A DNA stretch of 64,000 bases, taken from contig JALPQD010000415.1 of assembly GCA_023101885.1 (NCBI GenBank), forward strand, positions 1,114,520 to 1,178,519. Reading direction: 5' to 3'. Each line of letters begins with the position of its first letter. Within the stretch, counting starts at the first letter, position 1. The position numbers were made by a program, and so were the translations under genes. Positions 12,065-23,199 of this stretch are shown piece by piece. This DNA comes from Typhlomys cinereus. Taxonomy: Eukaryota > Chordata > Mammalia > Rodentia > Platacanthomyidae. The notes under the pieces are model-generated. The model saw only the letters and a list, made by a program, of their open reading frames with translations, searched no databases and was not told the origin of the DNA.

Positions 12065-12590
12065 GAAACATTGTCTCTTTGACATTCTTGATTCTCACTA
12101 TAGATGACCAATTCTTACTTCTTAATTAATAACTCAGTTCACTTCCAGCCTCCTGAATAGTCTTAGTTATCTTTGATGCTTAATTTCAACTTGCTCTAAT
12201 TCTTCCTGAAGCTCCACTCTAGCTCTCTCTTTCTTGATAATTTCTGCTCCTCTTCAAAAAGGAAATCAATTAATCTGATACTTTTGGGCTAATTCATACT
12301 AGTCTTATCTTAGGGCACTGATAAGGTGTAGATGAATCTTCTGTGATTATGACATCTAACCTTAAACCACTTAGGTGTGGCATATGAGATGACTTTTGTT
12401 ACAAAAATATGGTTTTGTGAATGTTGCTTAGACATAATTACGATCAGAAAAATGCCACTTTTTTGCATATCTAATAGGCTTCTTTCCAGTCAGTGCCAAT
12501 ATCTGTGAAACAAATACATTAACACATTTATGAACATAAGCAGATATAAATCTATACATATAAAATGAATTATCCATCCTGGATAATGCA
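12065..12590. other. Unassigned noncoding DNA
   Basis: No gene or confident repeat recognised between the LTR-like element and the next L1 fragment. Confidence 0.55.
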
Positions 12591-12594
12591 AAAT

Positions 12595-12790
12595 TCAAGT
12601 ACAGTGAGGGGTTTCATTGTTTCCCTCCTCCCTTCTCTAATCTCATCAGTATTGTTTCTTGAGATACATCCTTATTCTTGGTGAAGTGTTGATAGGTGAA
12701 TTATTGTGCAGGTCTTGTGAAAGTTGAAATTGTTGCAGTGAGCTCTTGAATGTGACAGCCCTGCTATGACCAGATAATATGTTTACGTCT
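12595..12790 (-). mobile_element. Rodent L1 3' UTR fragment, antisense
   Basis: On the minus strand this shows the Lx-like 3' UTR string of 'cagggctgtcacattcaagagctcactgcaac', followed by 'cacaagacctgcacaat' and a purine-rich part. This is a short, degraded remnant. Confidence 0.5.
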
Positions 12791-12799
12791 GTATGTACA

Positions 12800-13540
12800 C
12801 ACTCAGGAATGAAGAAAACCAATATATTTTTTCTGAAAAGTCATGATAAAATAATATAAAAATAATCTTCCCACAGATGCTTTTCATTGAAGGAAGATTC
12901 ACAAATGACAGATAAGGAAGATTGCTTTAATTAACTTTTAAACCTCTTAAAGATTACTCAGCTGGTATTCTCCAGTCCATTCCAGTCCTCCTACATTCAA
13001 AATTCCTCCATAAGTCAAATTAGTGAATAATGACTCACAAATAGATAATTAGAACAACACAAGAGGCTAATAATTGAACATTAGTCATGCCTTCTGAATA
13101 GAAGGAGCATAGCTCATTCCTTTCAAAAGTCTGCTTAGTAAATTGATTTCTACTATTACCAGAAAAACTCATTATTGTGTTTGTCTTCTTAAATTTTGTT
13201 CATATTTGAATAATAAGGAATAAACAAATTTTTCTAATTATAATGCAAAAAATTGGCCTCAATAAATATAAGTTCAAAGTTGCAATTTTCTTGGTATAGC
13301 ACAAAAAATATTGAAGTTAGAAAAAAATCATAAAATGTTCAGGAAAAATGAAAATTTGTAAGAAAGAATATATTCCCATATATAAAGGCACATTTTTTTT
13401 TTTGCTGACTTTACGTATGTAGCCAAAAGCATAAAATTTGGCAGGCAATCCCCAAGGGCCATATACTGAAAGTTTGGTCTCCAGCTGATCAAGTTATTGG
13501 GAGATGTGTACATATTAGGAAAGGGAAACCTCATTGGAGA
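12800..13540. other. Unassigned AT-rich DNA
   Basis: No recognised gene or repeat. Open frames are short and without coding character. Confidence 0.55.
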
Positions 13541-13544
13541 AGTC

Positions 13545-13885
13545 AACCATGGAAGGGGGGCATGCCCTTGAAGGACATACTTTGTTCTCTATCCCTATCT
13601 CTCCCATACTATACTTTGTTCAGTTCTACCATACATTTCTCTGTTCTCCATAACCTCCACTCAGGCACCAGAGAATAGATCTAAGGACCATGGACAGCAG
13701 CATGGTAACCCATTTGCCAAGATAAAATTTCCCCTAGATGGGAGGGGGAAGAGGAGGCACTGGGAGAAGGGTAAGGAAGGGGTGAAAGGAAGGGGAAAAG
13801 GGGGGGAAGGTGCAAGGGGGAATGGGGAAGGGTGGAGGGAGCTTGTATGATTGGGAAAAAAATATGTAAATAAATAAAGAAAGAA
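13545..13885 (+). mobile_element. L1 3' end with G-rich polypurine tract
   Basis: A purine tract at about 13735-13850 (GGGAGGGGG, GGGGAAAAGGGGGGG) leads to 'ggagcttgtatgattgg' and an A-rich tail with AATAAATAAAG. This is the typical rodent L1 3' UTR ending, also seen at 24.7, 51.6 and 53.5 kb. The element is strongly 5'-truncated and noncoding. Confidence 0.7.
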
Positions 13886-14169
13886 ATTACACAGGATTTT
13901 GTAAACTTTCTAGTAGGTATATTATAAAAGAGATGCAATAAATATGCTATTGAAAGTGAAAAAAAATAAAACTTTCCTTTTTTAAGGAGGGTATTTTGTT
14001 ATGGAAAAGGAAAAGTTGATTATAGCATTTTGACACAGCAACAAAAAGCTGATTCTACACAGGCAGTGTTATGTGACATTCCCTGGGGAAATGGAATCGA
14101 GCATCCGTTCACCCTTAGGAGGGCACATGACAGGCCAAACCTGATTCCAACCAAGTCTAACTTTGCAAA

Positions 14170-14565
14170 CTAATGAGTCTTTGTTTACTCCATTTTCATA
14201 TGTTGTGTGTGGAGGGTGTGGATGTGGTGTAATGTGTCTGCAAGTTTGCAAGTGTAGAGGTGCATGAGTATGTATGTGTGGGGAAATGTGTGCATGTGTG
14301 ACGCTTGCATGTAAAGTCCTAGAACTGATATTTGGAATCAACCTTGATTGTTCTTTCATCTTATTATTCAGGGGTAGATTCCCCAATCAAACCCAGAGTT
14401 CACTGGGTGGTCCAGTATGACTAGCCAGCTTGCTCTAGGGATTCCCAGTCTCCATCTCCTTAGTATAGAATTGCAAACAGGCTGCGACATCTACCTAGCA
14501 TTTTGCATGACATCTAAGGCTCTGACCTCCACACCTTTACTTGCATAACTATTGAATCTTCTTCT
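14170..14565 (-). mobile_element. B4/RSINE-like SINE, antisense and diverged
   Basis: A GT-rich left part (14195-14300) is followed by 'ccagcttgctctagggattcccagtctccatctcc', a middle like 'acctagcattttgcatgac', and 'tctgacctcc'. This is the reverse orientation layout of rodent B4-related SINEs. The tRNA-like head end is missing or too diverged to see. Confidence 0.5.
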
Positions 14566-14569
14566 GTGT

Positions 14570-16075
14570 TACTTGTTATGTTTATTTATTTCCTATTTTT
14601 GCTCTGCTTTTTTCCAGATTATTTGTAGAAGCCTGGATGAGAAAAATCAGCGGCATCACCAAATTCCACCAAAGCATGAGTGACAATTCATGAAAGTATG
14701 AAATGACATCAGGCAGTGGACTGATCTGATGCTTCCTTAGACATGAAGTTTTACCATCTGTGTAATCTTAAAGATGGCCTTAAGGATTTTGTAGCCTCCT
14801 GAACTTCCAGGACTTTGTGAGTTACATGAGCTTCCTGAGTCTTGTAATTTCCATGAGCATGTCTTCTTCCTTCAGGGGGGTTGTTGCCACTCGATGGAAA
14901 TAGCTGCACAATAGGAAGAATAGTCCTAATGTTTTTGAATAGAAAGGTTGAGCTTATTACAAGTCATATAATTCATGAATACTTGAAATAGTGCAGTGAA
15001 TATCACTAATGGAAGAAATATATTGCTATGAGACCATATTTTAAATTGGCTAATATTACCAAACATTTTTATAATGTAAATTAATATAAAATTCAATTTC
15101 CTGTAAATTCTAAATCTTAATCTATATTTTGCCTTCTGGGCACAAATAAGAACAGATTAATCTTTAATTCTTATAAACTAATTCACATGAAATTAGCTTT
15201 TCTTGCTTTCTTACTCACTACCCTTATTTCACTCAAAGCATGGCTACTATTCACTGCTTTTCCCTATGACTTGGTTTAAAAGATTTTACATTGCAATTTA
15301 CAGAGTATTGAACTCAGTAGATTTTGTCAAAATTCTTAAAAAATTTACTTAGTTAAATATTAGGTAGTCATGATACATTACCTAATGGATATTCTTTGTC
15401 CCTTTGGGGATATTAAAATCTAGAATTCTTTTCGTATATTACCCATTTAAAAAATTAGGTCATAATTGAGCTCAAATAATAGAGATAGAATTGAACTCAG
15501 ATAGTCTTCAGTGAGTGGTTCAGAAATACACATACACTCAGGATCTTTCTGTGCTAACCTTGGATTAAAATCTTTTCCTGTCCTTGTAGGTATATCACAG
15601 ATAGAGTTGAAACTGCTGATGAATGTATTGCTATTAATTTTGTCTAAAAATTATGTGCTATACAAGGCAGAAAAGTTCACTTCGTAGGATCTTAACAATA
15701 ACTAAACTCAGTCGATAATGAATCCTTTTCTTGTTTCTTTTACTTTCCACAGGCAGAAATTCCATTCCTTTGGCCATTTTAAGATCACACCTTAGAATGA
15801 TAAGTTGAAAAATTTAATGTGAGATGGCCTAAAATTAGTCAGCCAAGAAACATCACTTCATTTCATGGAATGTCCCTGGGTTCAGCCACTTCAAGTCACT
15901 ACCACCAGATTTGACTCTTCTATTATTCTTAAAGTAGTATTTATTATGCCCAAATGTTTGGCAATACATATACTTTTACTAAATTAGGCCCGTTGAATTG
16001 AGAAAACTGATTTTTATGTGACTTCAATACTGAAAATTTATAAAAAGGATCCTTTACTATCTTCATCCAAAGTAT
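14570..16075. other. Unassigned noncoding DNA
   Basis: No gene or confident repeat recognised. The sequence after the TTTTTCCAG at about 14609-14617 was considered as an exon because of the acceptor-like motif, but no supported reading frame or donor was found. Confidence 0.5.
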
Positions 16076-16305
16076 TCATTTAGAATTCTTTTTTTTAAAA
16101 TTTATTATTTATTCAATTGTGCGTGTATGTGTGTGTGTATATAACCATGGACGAATTCGGGAACCACCATGGATGCCTCCACCAAAAACCGCAGGCCGCC
16201 CCTGCTTCCATACATGGGGAATAGGATCCGAACTCAGGACCTTCTGCCTGCAAGGCAGAGGCTTAACACCTGAGCCACCTCTCCTGCCCCTCATTTAGAA
16301 TTCTT
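16076..16305 (-). mobile_element. Young B2-superfamily (Dip-like) SINE with perfect duplication
   Basis: The element fills 16091-16290 in reverse orientation. It is flanked by an exact 15-bp duplication, TCATTTAGAATTCTT, at 16076-16090 and 16291-16305. Reverse-complemented, it begins with a tRNA-like head containing the box B-like GAGTTCGGATCC and the stretch 'ggcttaacacctgagccacc' (box A region). The tail contains TTGAATAAATAATAAAT. It resembles the copies at 38.1, 41.8 and 47.2 kb but is shorter in the body, missing part of the middle. The clean duplication indicates a recent insertion. Confidence 0.9.
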
Positions 16306-16329
16306 AACACAATAGTTGCCCAGAGATGA

Positions 16330-16463
16330 ACATCTCTCAGCCTCCTGGCACTTGGGGTTCACATGCATCATATTACATCAAGCTTTTATGTGGATGCTTG
16401 GGATTTGAAATTGGGCCCTCATGCTCACAGTGCAAGCACCTTACTGAGTCATCTCTCCAGCTC
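16330..16463 (-). mobile_element. Older B2/ID-related SINE fragment, antisense
   Basis: The segment ends in 'gtgcaagcaccttactgagtcatctctccagctc', the reverse complement of a B2-family tRNA-like head (box A region). It is preceded by 'gggatttgaaattgggccctcatgct', the box B region. It is diverged and clearly older than the SINE that lies 25 bp upstream. Confidence 0.7.
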
Positions 16464-16779
16464 AGAAGACTGTATATGGAAGATTCCTTTTGAAAAAGTG
16501 TGCTCCTTCTGTTTCTGGCAGAGACTGGTTGTGAGCAAACCTGTAAAGGTAATCAAAGGAAAGATTTCATAGGACTGAGTTAGACAGAAGCTATTGCAGT
16601 TAAGAAATAATTGCCTAAAAATCGACAGCATCAGAAGTACATTTCTTAGTTGCTGACAAATAGGTAAATGAACAACTAGGACAGGCTTCTACTGCTGTGT
16701 AATTTTTCTGATTGACCGCTTTCTTCATGATCTGTCTGAGCAAAAACTGTTTATTCGTTTTTCCATAGCACGATGTACA

Positions 16780-16875
16780 TCTGGAAAGAAGAAGAAGATA
16801 GGAAAGAAAAGATGGGAAGGGAAAAGGAAAGGAGAAGGCAGATGAGATAAGAGAAAAAGGAAAAAAGAAGACAGC
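16780..16875 (+). repeat. GA-rich purine tract
   Basis: About 95 bp of almost uninterrupted purines. Charged or phenylalanine-rich frames across it, on either strand, are composition artefacts. Confidence 0.85.
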
Positions 16876-16879
16876 CCGC

Positions 16880-17930
16880 AAAACACCCTTGAAGAACTCG
16901 ACTTTTGGTAGTTGCCATACAGAGAGAGATAAATCTTTTTGAAGACACACAAGGCAATTTAGACTTTCTTATTTTCCAATACATAATGTATCTTCCTTCT
17001 TTGACCCAGCATTCTCAGAAGTGCAGGAAGCATACATGAGATGCAAGAGAAAGCCCAGTTTCTTTCCTCAGCTCTCTTCTTCTTATGGCCTTGTGGTGTG
17101 GAGGAAGATCATCTGAACTACTTTGAATCCAATATAGAAGTTCTATAATTGCCTAAATTGATGTGTAATTTATAAATTATGGTTCTTTCCAGATGAAAGA
17201 GCTGAAAATGTTTTAAAATTGTTGAAGGGAATTCACAAAAATCCACAGATCTACTGATACTTTCACACAAGACACAGAAAGAACATCTCTTTAGCTAATG
17301 CCTCATAGCTTCACTAATAGGAGTAAGACTTCTTGATATAGAAGTAGACGAAGTCTTGCTGAAATGTAGGTGGTTTCCATGACTCTACTTTTCTCTCATC
17401 ACAGTTTGATAGCAAATGTAACACATAAAATTATTGTTGACTGGCTTTAACAGTACTAGGCAACTACCAAATAAGTATCAACTCTTTTCTGAATATGTAC
17501 GAATACTTTAATGAATATTTGACTTAAAAATTATTTTAGTGCTAGATGTCAACCTTTTAAACCTAAGTGACTAAAGCCATCATACCATCTTTTTAAATAT
17601 GTTTGACTTTTTCATGAATGTGTGCAATGGATTCTTGACATTCTGTCCCATACTTAGTCTTTTATCCCTTCTTTCTCTGACTGAAAACATCTTGCTTTCA
17701 CTTGTTACTATGACATGAATGTGTTTCTTTAGTGATATTGACATTCAGAGATTTCTGACTGGCCATTATAGGAGTCATTAATATGAAGATCGGGGATAAA
17801 TTTTCTGAATGCTCAGAGATCAATTTAGATAGATTCTTGTTATGTTGTACCATTTAGTGTGTAAGATAGTCTAGACTGGATAGCCAGTTTTCAAATACTA
17901 TGTGCTTTTCTCATAATATTTTAGTTTTAA
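16880..17930. other. Unassigned noncoding DNA
   Basis: No gene or confident repeat was recognised in this stretch. Confidence 0.55.
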
Positions 17931-18002
17931 TTTATTTAAATTACAGAGTGAGGGAGGATCACAAGTATGTATACCATGGTGCATGTGAAGGTCAAAACCT
18001 TT

Positions 18003-18284
18003 CTTAAAACTTTATTTATTTAGTGAGCACGTGCATGTGTATGTGTGTATCAGTGCACTGTATGTCCCTATGGAGGATCAAGGGTGACTTCAGGAATCAT
18101 CCTGGATTGCTTCTGCCTCCTTTTTGCTTAGCTTTGGAATTTCCCTGGCTCAGCTCATCAGGGCCAGAAATGCAGGCCATCTGCCACTTCAGCCTGGTAT
18201 TTTTATATGGGACCTGGGATCTGAACTTAGGACCTTCTGCTTACCAAGCAGAGTCTTAATCCCTGAGCCATCTCTCCAGTCCTC
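18003..18284 (-). mobile_element. Dip-like B2-superfamily SINE, antisense, moderately old
   Basis: The order is an A/T tail (TTTATTTATTTAG), a GTGCATGTGTATGTGTG stretch, the family body ('ggtgacttcaggaatcatcctgg', 'ctcagctcatcagggccagaaatgcaggcc'), and the tRNA-like head ending 'aatccctgagccatctctccagtcct'. It is colinear with the young copies but carries many substitutions. It therefore dates earlier activity of the same lineage. The 17.93-18.0 kb sequence just before it looks like a piece of another GT-rich rodent SINE. Confidence 0.8.
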
Positions 18285-18289
18285 TGCTA

Positions 18290-18825
18290 ACATTTTAAAA
18301 TATCAACTCTTACAAATTAATTGACTGTATTAAATGTTTTATTATACCCAAGGTTTGATTCCTTTCTTTTGACTTGCCTCTAAAGTATAAACACTTCTTA
18401 GGTGCTTTACTATCTAAGAAAGAAACCACTTGCAAGTGTCTATCCTAGCTTTCTAAGAAAGTTTATATTGATGTATTAAGAAAGAACATACAATGTTTAA
18501 AAGGAGCCACTTTTAATCATTCTGTGAATTCAGCATTTCTTTTATTACTTCATACATAACCACAATGTAAAATTAACTGGAAAATTTTGTGACTACATTT
18601 TTTCTAAAATTGCTACATTAAAAAATAAAGATAAAGATAATGAAGCAAATAAAGATTTTTGCATCAGAATTCCAACATGTCATAAGCACTCAATGATATA
18701 TATTGGTAGCTGAATGAATTACTAAGAATTTAATAACAAGTGTTCAAAGACATATCTTTAATCTGATCATGCCCAGTTCTCACAATATGCAGCTCTGAGT
18801 AAAAAAAAAAAACACACTGATGTGC
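18290..18825. other. Unassigned AT-rich DNA
   Basis: No gene was recognised. Part may belong to the 3' end of the ancient L1 that becomes recognisable just downstream. Confidence 0.5.
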
Positions 18826-18829
18826 TATT

Positions 18830-19260
18830 ACAGGACAGTATATAAAATTGCCTCTATTCCAACTGTAACTATTGCCACAATTTTACTGTGATATACTTGA
18901 TACACTCTAAGCTACACAATTAATATTCTCAATAGAATCATATTTGAACATGGTCACAGTCTAGTTGATGAATGTGCACAAGCTCCTTGCATCCCGTGGA
19001 AGCTCAGCTACTTTCTGTCACAATAGTCTAAATTTTTTTGGTGTCTTGAGGGTTTTGTAGAAATGGAGTCATATTGCGTGTGGTGTTGGTTGTTGATACT
19101 CAAGTTTCTGTCACTTAGTAAAATTGTTTTGATATTCATTTGTATTTCTAGGTGAGAGAATAATGTGTTCCTTCTAAATCTTGGTGATATTGCTTCTGCA
19201 TAACTATGCCACAATGTGCTTAGCTCACCTCATTATTTATGAACATGGCTGGTTTCCCAG
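18830..19260 (-). mobile_element. Ancient L1M, segment 1 (3'-most), antisense
   Basis: On the plus strand the sequence follows the antisense L1M pattern: 'ggagtcatattgcg', then 'ctgtcacttagtaaaattg', 'tatgccacaatgtgctt' and 'gaacatggctggtttcc'. These correspond to 'ggaatcatacagta... cttagcataatg... taccacattttg... catttgggttgtttcc' of old mammalian L1. It is the first of four colinear pieces of one element running to about 23.77 kb. Confidence 0.65.
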
Positions 19261-19261
19261 G

Positions 19262-19572
19262 ATTTGGGTTTTATTTTTTGTATGTGGTTGCATGTCAAAT
19301 GTGGGCCGTGGCCCAAATGTGGAGATAAAGGAACACCTTCATGTTTAGTTCCCTGTCTTTCTGCCTTGTTTGAGGAGTGCCCTGTTGCACAAGTTTCTGG
19401 GGACTCTCAGATCTCTGCCTCTCCTTTGCTGTAGACTCACAGAACTTACAACTGCTTATGGCTTATGTGGTTGCATCTGGTGTCTATGCAGGATATGGGA
19501 ATCCAAACTCTGCTTAACTCACTTCCTTATTTGGCAAGCGCTCTACCCACTGGATCATTTCCCTCGTCCTCC
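19262..19572 (-). mobile_element. Rodent tRNA-headed SINE (B2/B4-like), antisense
   Basis: The right end, 'ggcaagcgctctacccactggatcatttccc', is the reverse complement of a B4/ID-like tRNA-derived head. It is preceded by 'gggaatccaaactctgctt' (box B region). It interrupts the ancient L1M. Confidence 0.65.
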
Positions 19573-19737
19573 AAGTTCAGCTATTTCAAATAACATTAAT
19601 ACAGCTAGACTATCCACTTCTTTCCGTGGATTGTACTGCTTCATCTGTGATGTTTTTTCTTCCTTTTTCCATGCTAATGTGCATGTGTTAGGCATATGTA
19701 TGCATATACTCGAACATGTGAGTCCATGATCGCATGT

Positions 19738-19738
<1 letters not shown>

Positions 19739-19786
<48 letters not shown>
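19739..19786 (+). repeat. (TG)n microsatellite
   Basis: About 22 uninterrupted TG units. Confidence 0.96.
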
Positions 19787-19799
19787 TCATGTAATGATG

Positions 19800-20810
19800 A
19801 ACTCATTGAGTCTGTCTTACCTCTGACTGGGTTTTGTTTCCCTTCCTCTAAGAATGAAGAGATTGGACAGGTAAAGGTAAAGAAACTTCATTAACATGGG
19901 AGGAGCAATAGGAAGAGAAGTCACCATGCAGGAAACAAGCTAGCTGCTGTTGGTAACCGACAGGTCTACTGCAGTTGTTAAGATACTAGCCAAGCTGCTT
20001 GCTACGAGGGTTACAGCTCTGACAGATGTTATAGGCGGGAGGGGTGCCACAGCTCAGAGAAATAACATAGCTCTAGTTCTATGCTCCCCAGAGAAGTGCC
20101 ACCCCTCAGAGAAATACTTATCTCTATGCTCCTCAACCATGTTTCAGGATGCTGGCCAAGAAGTTGTGAGTCTGGAAGGGGGAGGCACAAGTGCCCCTAT
20201 GAGCATCTCCACCAGAGGTGCAAGTCTCAGAAACTTGGAGTTTATCTCCAGTGAATCTGGAAGGCAGCAGTGGTTTTCGGTTTTCTCCCTCTTGATCCTC
20301 CCAGTAGTCTGTCCCTTGGGGCTGGGTGTTCTCCTTTTTAGAGACACAGGTGAGGCTTGATTGGTTGAGTGTATGCAGATTTGGTATAAAATGGGGACCC
20401 AATCAGTGGAGAGCTGTCACAACCAGAGGTGAGAAGGCTTCTGCCTGGGAAGTTCTTAGTTCCCAATCGGGCTAGAGGGCTGGTTAGGGAAGGACTCTGT
20501 GTCAGGGGATTGCAAGGAGGATGGCTATAGCCAGGAGTTTCCAACTGCTGCATATTTTAGTGACCTTTGAACCTGGAAATGCTGCTGACTTCTCTCACAG
20601 CTGTCCCGTTGATGTCATTATGGATGTATGCCAATCATGCTGGGAGTGGCAGCTGTCAAAAATCTGTGCATTCCTGAACAATGCCTTCTGGAGCTAATCT
20701 TGCTGCTCTTTCTTGTTAGTACCTGTCATCCTAATAGCAGTTGGTACTCCTTCTACCCCTATGAATATCAGAAATTAGCATGGATTGCTTTTCCTCCTTA
20801 TTCTTTAAAA
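19800..20810. other. Unresolved LTR-like insertion block
   Basis: This block is richer in G and C than its surroundings and lies inside the split ancient L1M, so it arrived later. It contains 'gattggttgag' (inverted CCAAT) followed by TATAAAATGGGG at 20385-20396, an arrangement reminiscent of an LTR U3 promoter. Near 19885 it has 'aagaaacttcattaacat', which recalls the antisense R/U5 of rodent LTRs, so the orientation signals conflict. Open frames up to 136 codons exist but have no recognisable domain. I leave the family open. Confidence 0.3.
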
Positions 20811-20814
20811 TAAA

Positions 20815-20980
20815 AAGGGAGAATTTCTTACCAGAACCAGAGTTAATCTGGCCAGCTTGGTCTGGGTATTCTCAGACTCTGCCTTCTGAGACTAGAATTA
20901 AAGACAAATCACTACACCCATCTAGCATTTTGCATGGGATCTGGGGACACAAACTACTCTTCTTTGCATACATGACAAGT
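20815..20980 (-). mobile_element. B4/RSINE-like fragment, antisense
   Basis: The pattern 'ggccagcttggtctgggtattctcagactctgcct', then 'acacccatctagcattttgcatgggatctgggg', matches the copy at 14.4-14.5 kb and the B4-type body in reverse orientation. Confidence 0.5.
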
Positions 20981-20984
20981 TCTT

Positions 20985-21250
20985 TAACGTGTGTGTGTGT
21001 GTGTGTGAGTGTGTGTGTGTGTGTGTGTGATCAAGCGGACCCTTGAGCGTGTGTATGCCTGTGGAGACCCAAGGGTGACATCAGGAATGTATACCTCCTT
21101 ACTTCTCTGCTCTGGGCTTTTCCAGGCTTTACTTCTCAGTAATTCACATGCAGGCCACTGCCAAATCCATCAGACATTTTGCATGAGATCTGAGGATCTG
21201 AATTCAAGTCCTCTTGTTTATGAGATACAAGTTTTAAACCTGAGCCATGT
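20985..21250 (-). mobile_element. Dip-like B2-superfamily SINE, antisense and old
   Basis: A TG repeat leads into 'ggagacccaagggtgacatcaggaatgtatacc'. This is followed by the family body and a decayed head 'ttttaaacctgagccatgttcc'. The order equals that of the young SINE at 47.2 kb. Confidence 0.7.
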
Positions 21251-21264
21251 TCCAAAATTTCATG

Positions 21265-21720
21265 ATATCTTAAGAATTATTATAGCCGTATCATAAAACT
21301 ATCATGCATTTTAGTTTTTAAGAAACTTCCAAATTATTTCCATTTACATCAAAACTTTATACAAGTTCTATTTCTTTTACACTCTTACTCAACATTTATA
21401 TTTTACCCATTCCAAATGTAATGATCTGTTGTAGTTTTCATCTGTATTTTCATACGATTGTGTCCATCACTAGTTAATTTCATGTGTTTATTTTCATTTA
21501 TATATGAATTTTTGTTTTAGCAAAAGATATGCTCAATTTCTTTGTCCAGTTTTAAGATTCCATAATTTTCTAAGTCCGTAGTTTATTTTTATACATTTAA
21601 ACACCTAGTTTCATATTTAATAAATCTATGGCTAATCTATTTTATTATGAATGCCATTCATAGAGTAAAAAGCTTATATTTTATTAAAAATCATATAATA
21701 CATATCACAATTGAGCACAT
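21265..21720 (-). mobile_element. Ancient L1M, segment 2, antisense
   Basis: The L1M alignment resumes after the intervening insertions. The visible order is 'ttttaagaaacttccaaattatttcc', 'atttacatcaaaac', 'acactcttactcaacatttat', a stretch like 'ttttcatctgtatttt', and 'caatttctttgtccagtttt'. These match the consecutive landmarks of antisense L1M ORF2 3' sequence directly downstream of segment 1. Confidence 0.65.
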
Positions 21721-21724
21721 TCCC

Positions 21725-21930
21725 CATATCCCCTGCCCTCCATTTTCTTGTCCCTCCCACTTATAATCCGTCCATTATAAAAATCAGTAGGGAGTTTTTT
21801 CTTCTTTATTCTTTGAAACTTTCATACATAAATAGAATGGATTTATATAATCTTGTCCCTTCATACCCACAGCCCCTATCCTCCTTGTTTTCACCCCTCT
21901 GTCATTTATGTCTCCTCCCTAAGAGGTTTC
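21725..21930 (-). mobile_element. Rodent L1 3' UTR fragment, antisense, nested in L1M
   Basis: The sequence 'ctttgaaactttcatacataaatagaatgga... cttgtcccttcatacccacagcccctatcc' followed by pyrimidine-rich runs is the antisense of the Lx-type L1 3' terminus. It interrupts the ancient L1M. Confidence 0.5.
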
Positions 21931-22009
21931 CCAATAAATTAAAAGCATGTGCACTGTATGACTCAGCTACATCACTCTTCAGCATTCACCGAAGGAATCC
22001 TAATTTCTG

Positions 22010-22870
22010 AGGATATCCATATATCTTATTTATAAGGATAATGCTTCCTATGACTAACAAATCATTTCCTAAATCAGTAATAGTTTTTAAATCTAGGACG
22101 TTTTATAATTATATTTAACTTTATAATTCACTTTGAAATGACTTTTTTATATGAGTCAAGAGCATTTAGTGAGTAACTTTCTACACTGAATTCTTTTGTC
22201 CTTTTTAAAAAATAGTTGGACACAACATCTTTGCTCTATTTCTGGAACCTGTTTTTCCACTACATATTTCTGTGAGTATCAATAGTATGATGGTTCACTT
22301 ATTATAACTGAATAATAGACTTTGCTATCAATTAGAGCAAACCAATCCTCTAGTTTTGATCTTCCATTCAATGTTGCTTTTGTTATTTTAGATGTTTTGC
22401 ACTTCCATATAAATGGTCCTATTTTGACTGTGCTTTCAAACAACATATACCTCAATTTAGGCAAAAGTGACATTTGCACTATCTTCTTCTAACTTAAGAA
22501 CAAGATATGCATCTCTTTGTATTCTTTAGTTCCTCTTCTTTACATTTATAGCTCCTATTGGAACAGTTACTCAGTTTTTTGTCACATTTAATTTTTAATA
22601 TCTCATATTTTCAATGCTAGCACAATAGGTATCAAGTTTTACATTCTGATTTCCAGGATGCAGAAATACAGTCGACTTCCATTTTGTATAATGACTTATA
22701 TCCTATAAAAATTGCCAAATTCAGTTAATAGGTATAATAGCTTTTTGTATATTTCTTAAGATGCAGTTTTTAAACTGAGGTATGTCTTAAACTGGCAATT
22801 TTCCTGCCTTAGCTTCATGAATAGGTAGGAATACCTATTGCATGCAAAGAGACTAGGCATCTAGAGTAAA
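22010..22870 (-). mobile_element. Ancient L1M, segment 3, antisense
   Basis: Continues the antisense ORF2 order. Landmarks are 'gcatttccatataaat'-like sequence at about 22400, 'atctctttgtattctttagttcc' at 22510, and the AT-rich spacer after it. Frames are thoroughly broken by stops. Confidence 0.5.
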
Positions 22871-22894
22871 AAAAAAAAAATAGGATTATTTTTT

Positions 22895-23192
22895 TTTGTG
22901 TATGTATGTGTGTGTGTGTGTGTGTGTGTGCACATGTGTGTGTGATGTATGTGGACTTGTGTGTGTGCTGACATATATGTGGATATATGAGTATATGCAC
23001 ATAGAGGTCAAAGAATGATAATTGGTCTCTTATTCAACTGCTTTTTTTTTGAGATGGAATCATCCAATGACCCTAGGGCCCTCAGATTCAGTGTCCAGCA
23101 AGTCCCCATGGTTCTCCTTTGTGGGTGCCAGGGATCCAAACTCAAGACCACATTCTTGTCCTTTACCGACCATGTCATCTCCTCAGCTCCTT
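22895..23192 (-). mobile_element. B2-superfamily SINE, antisense
   Basis: A GT-rich region (22900-22990) with 'gcacatagaggtcaaagaatga' precedes a second part, which ends in 'gggatccaaactcaagaccacattcttgtcctttaccgaccatgtcatctcctcagctcc'. That end is the reverse complement of a tRNA-like head with box B and box A regions. It is inserted in the ancient L1M. Confidence 0.65.
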
Positions 23193-23199
23193 GTAAGAA

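Noticed and set aside
14605..14700. Possible exon after a TTTTTCCAG acceptor-like motif
   Set aside because: No open frame with a donor site or recognisable protein was found. Such motifs are frequent by chance.
19950..20360. 136-codon frame in the unresolved block
   Set aside because: No domain, signal peptide or codon pattern is evident, and an antisense frame of similar quality overlaps it.
20385..20396. TATAAAATGGGG as a gene promoter
   Set aside because: No downstream exon or coding frame is supported; an LTR origin is more likely.
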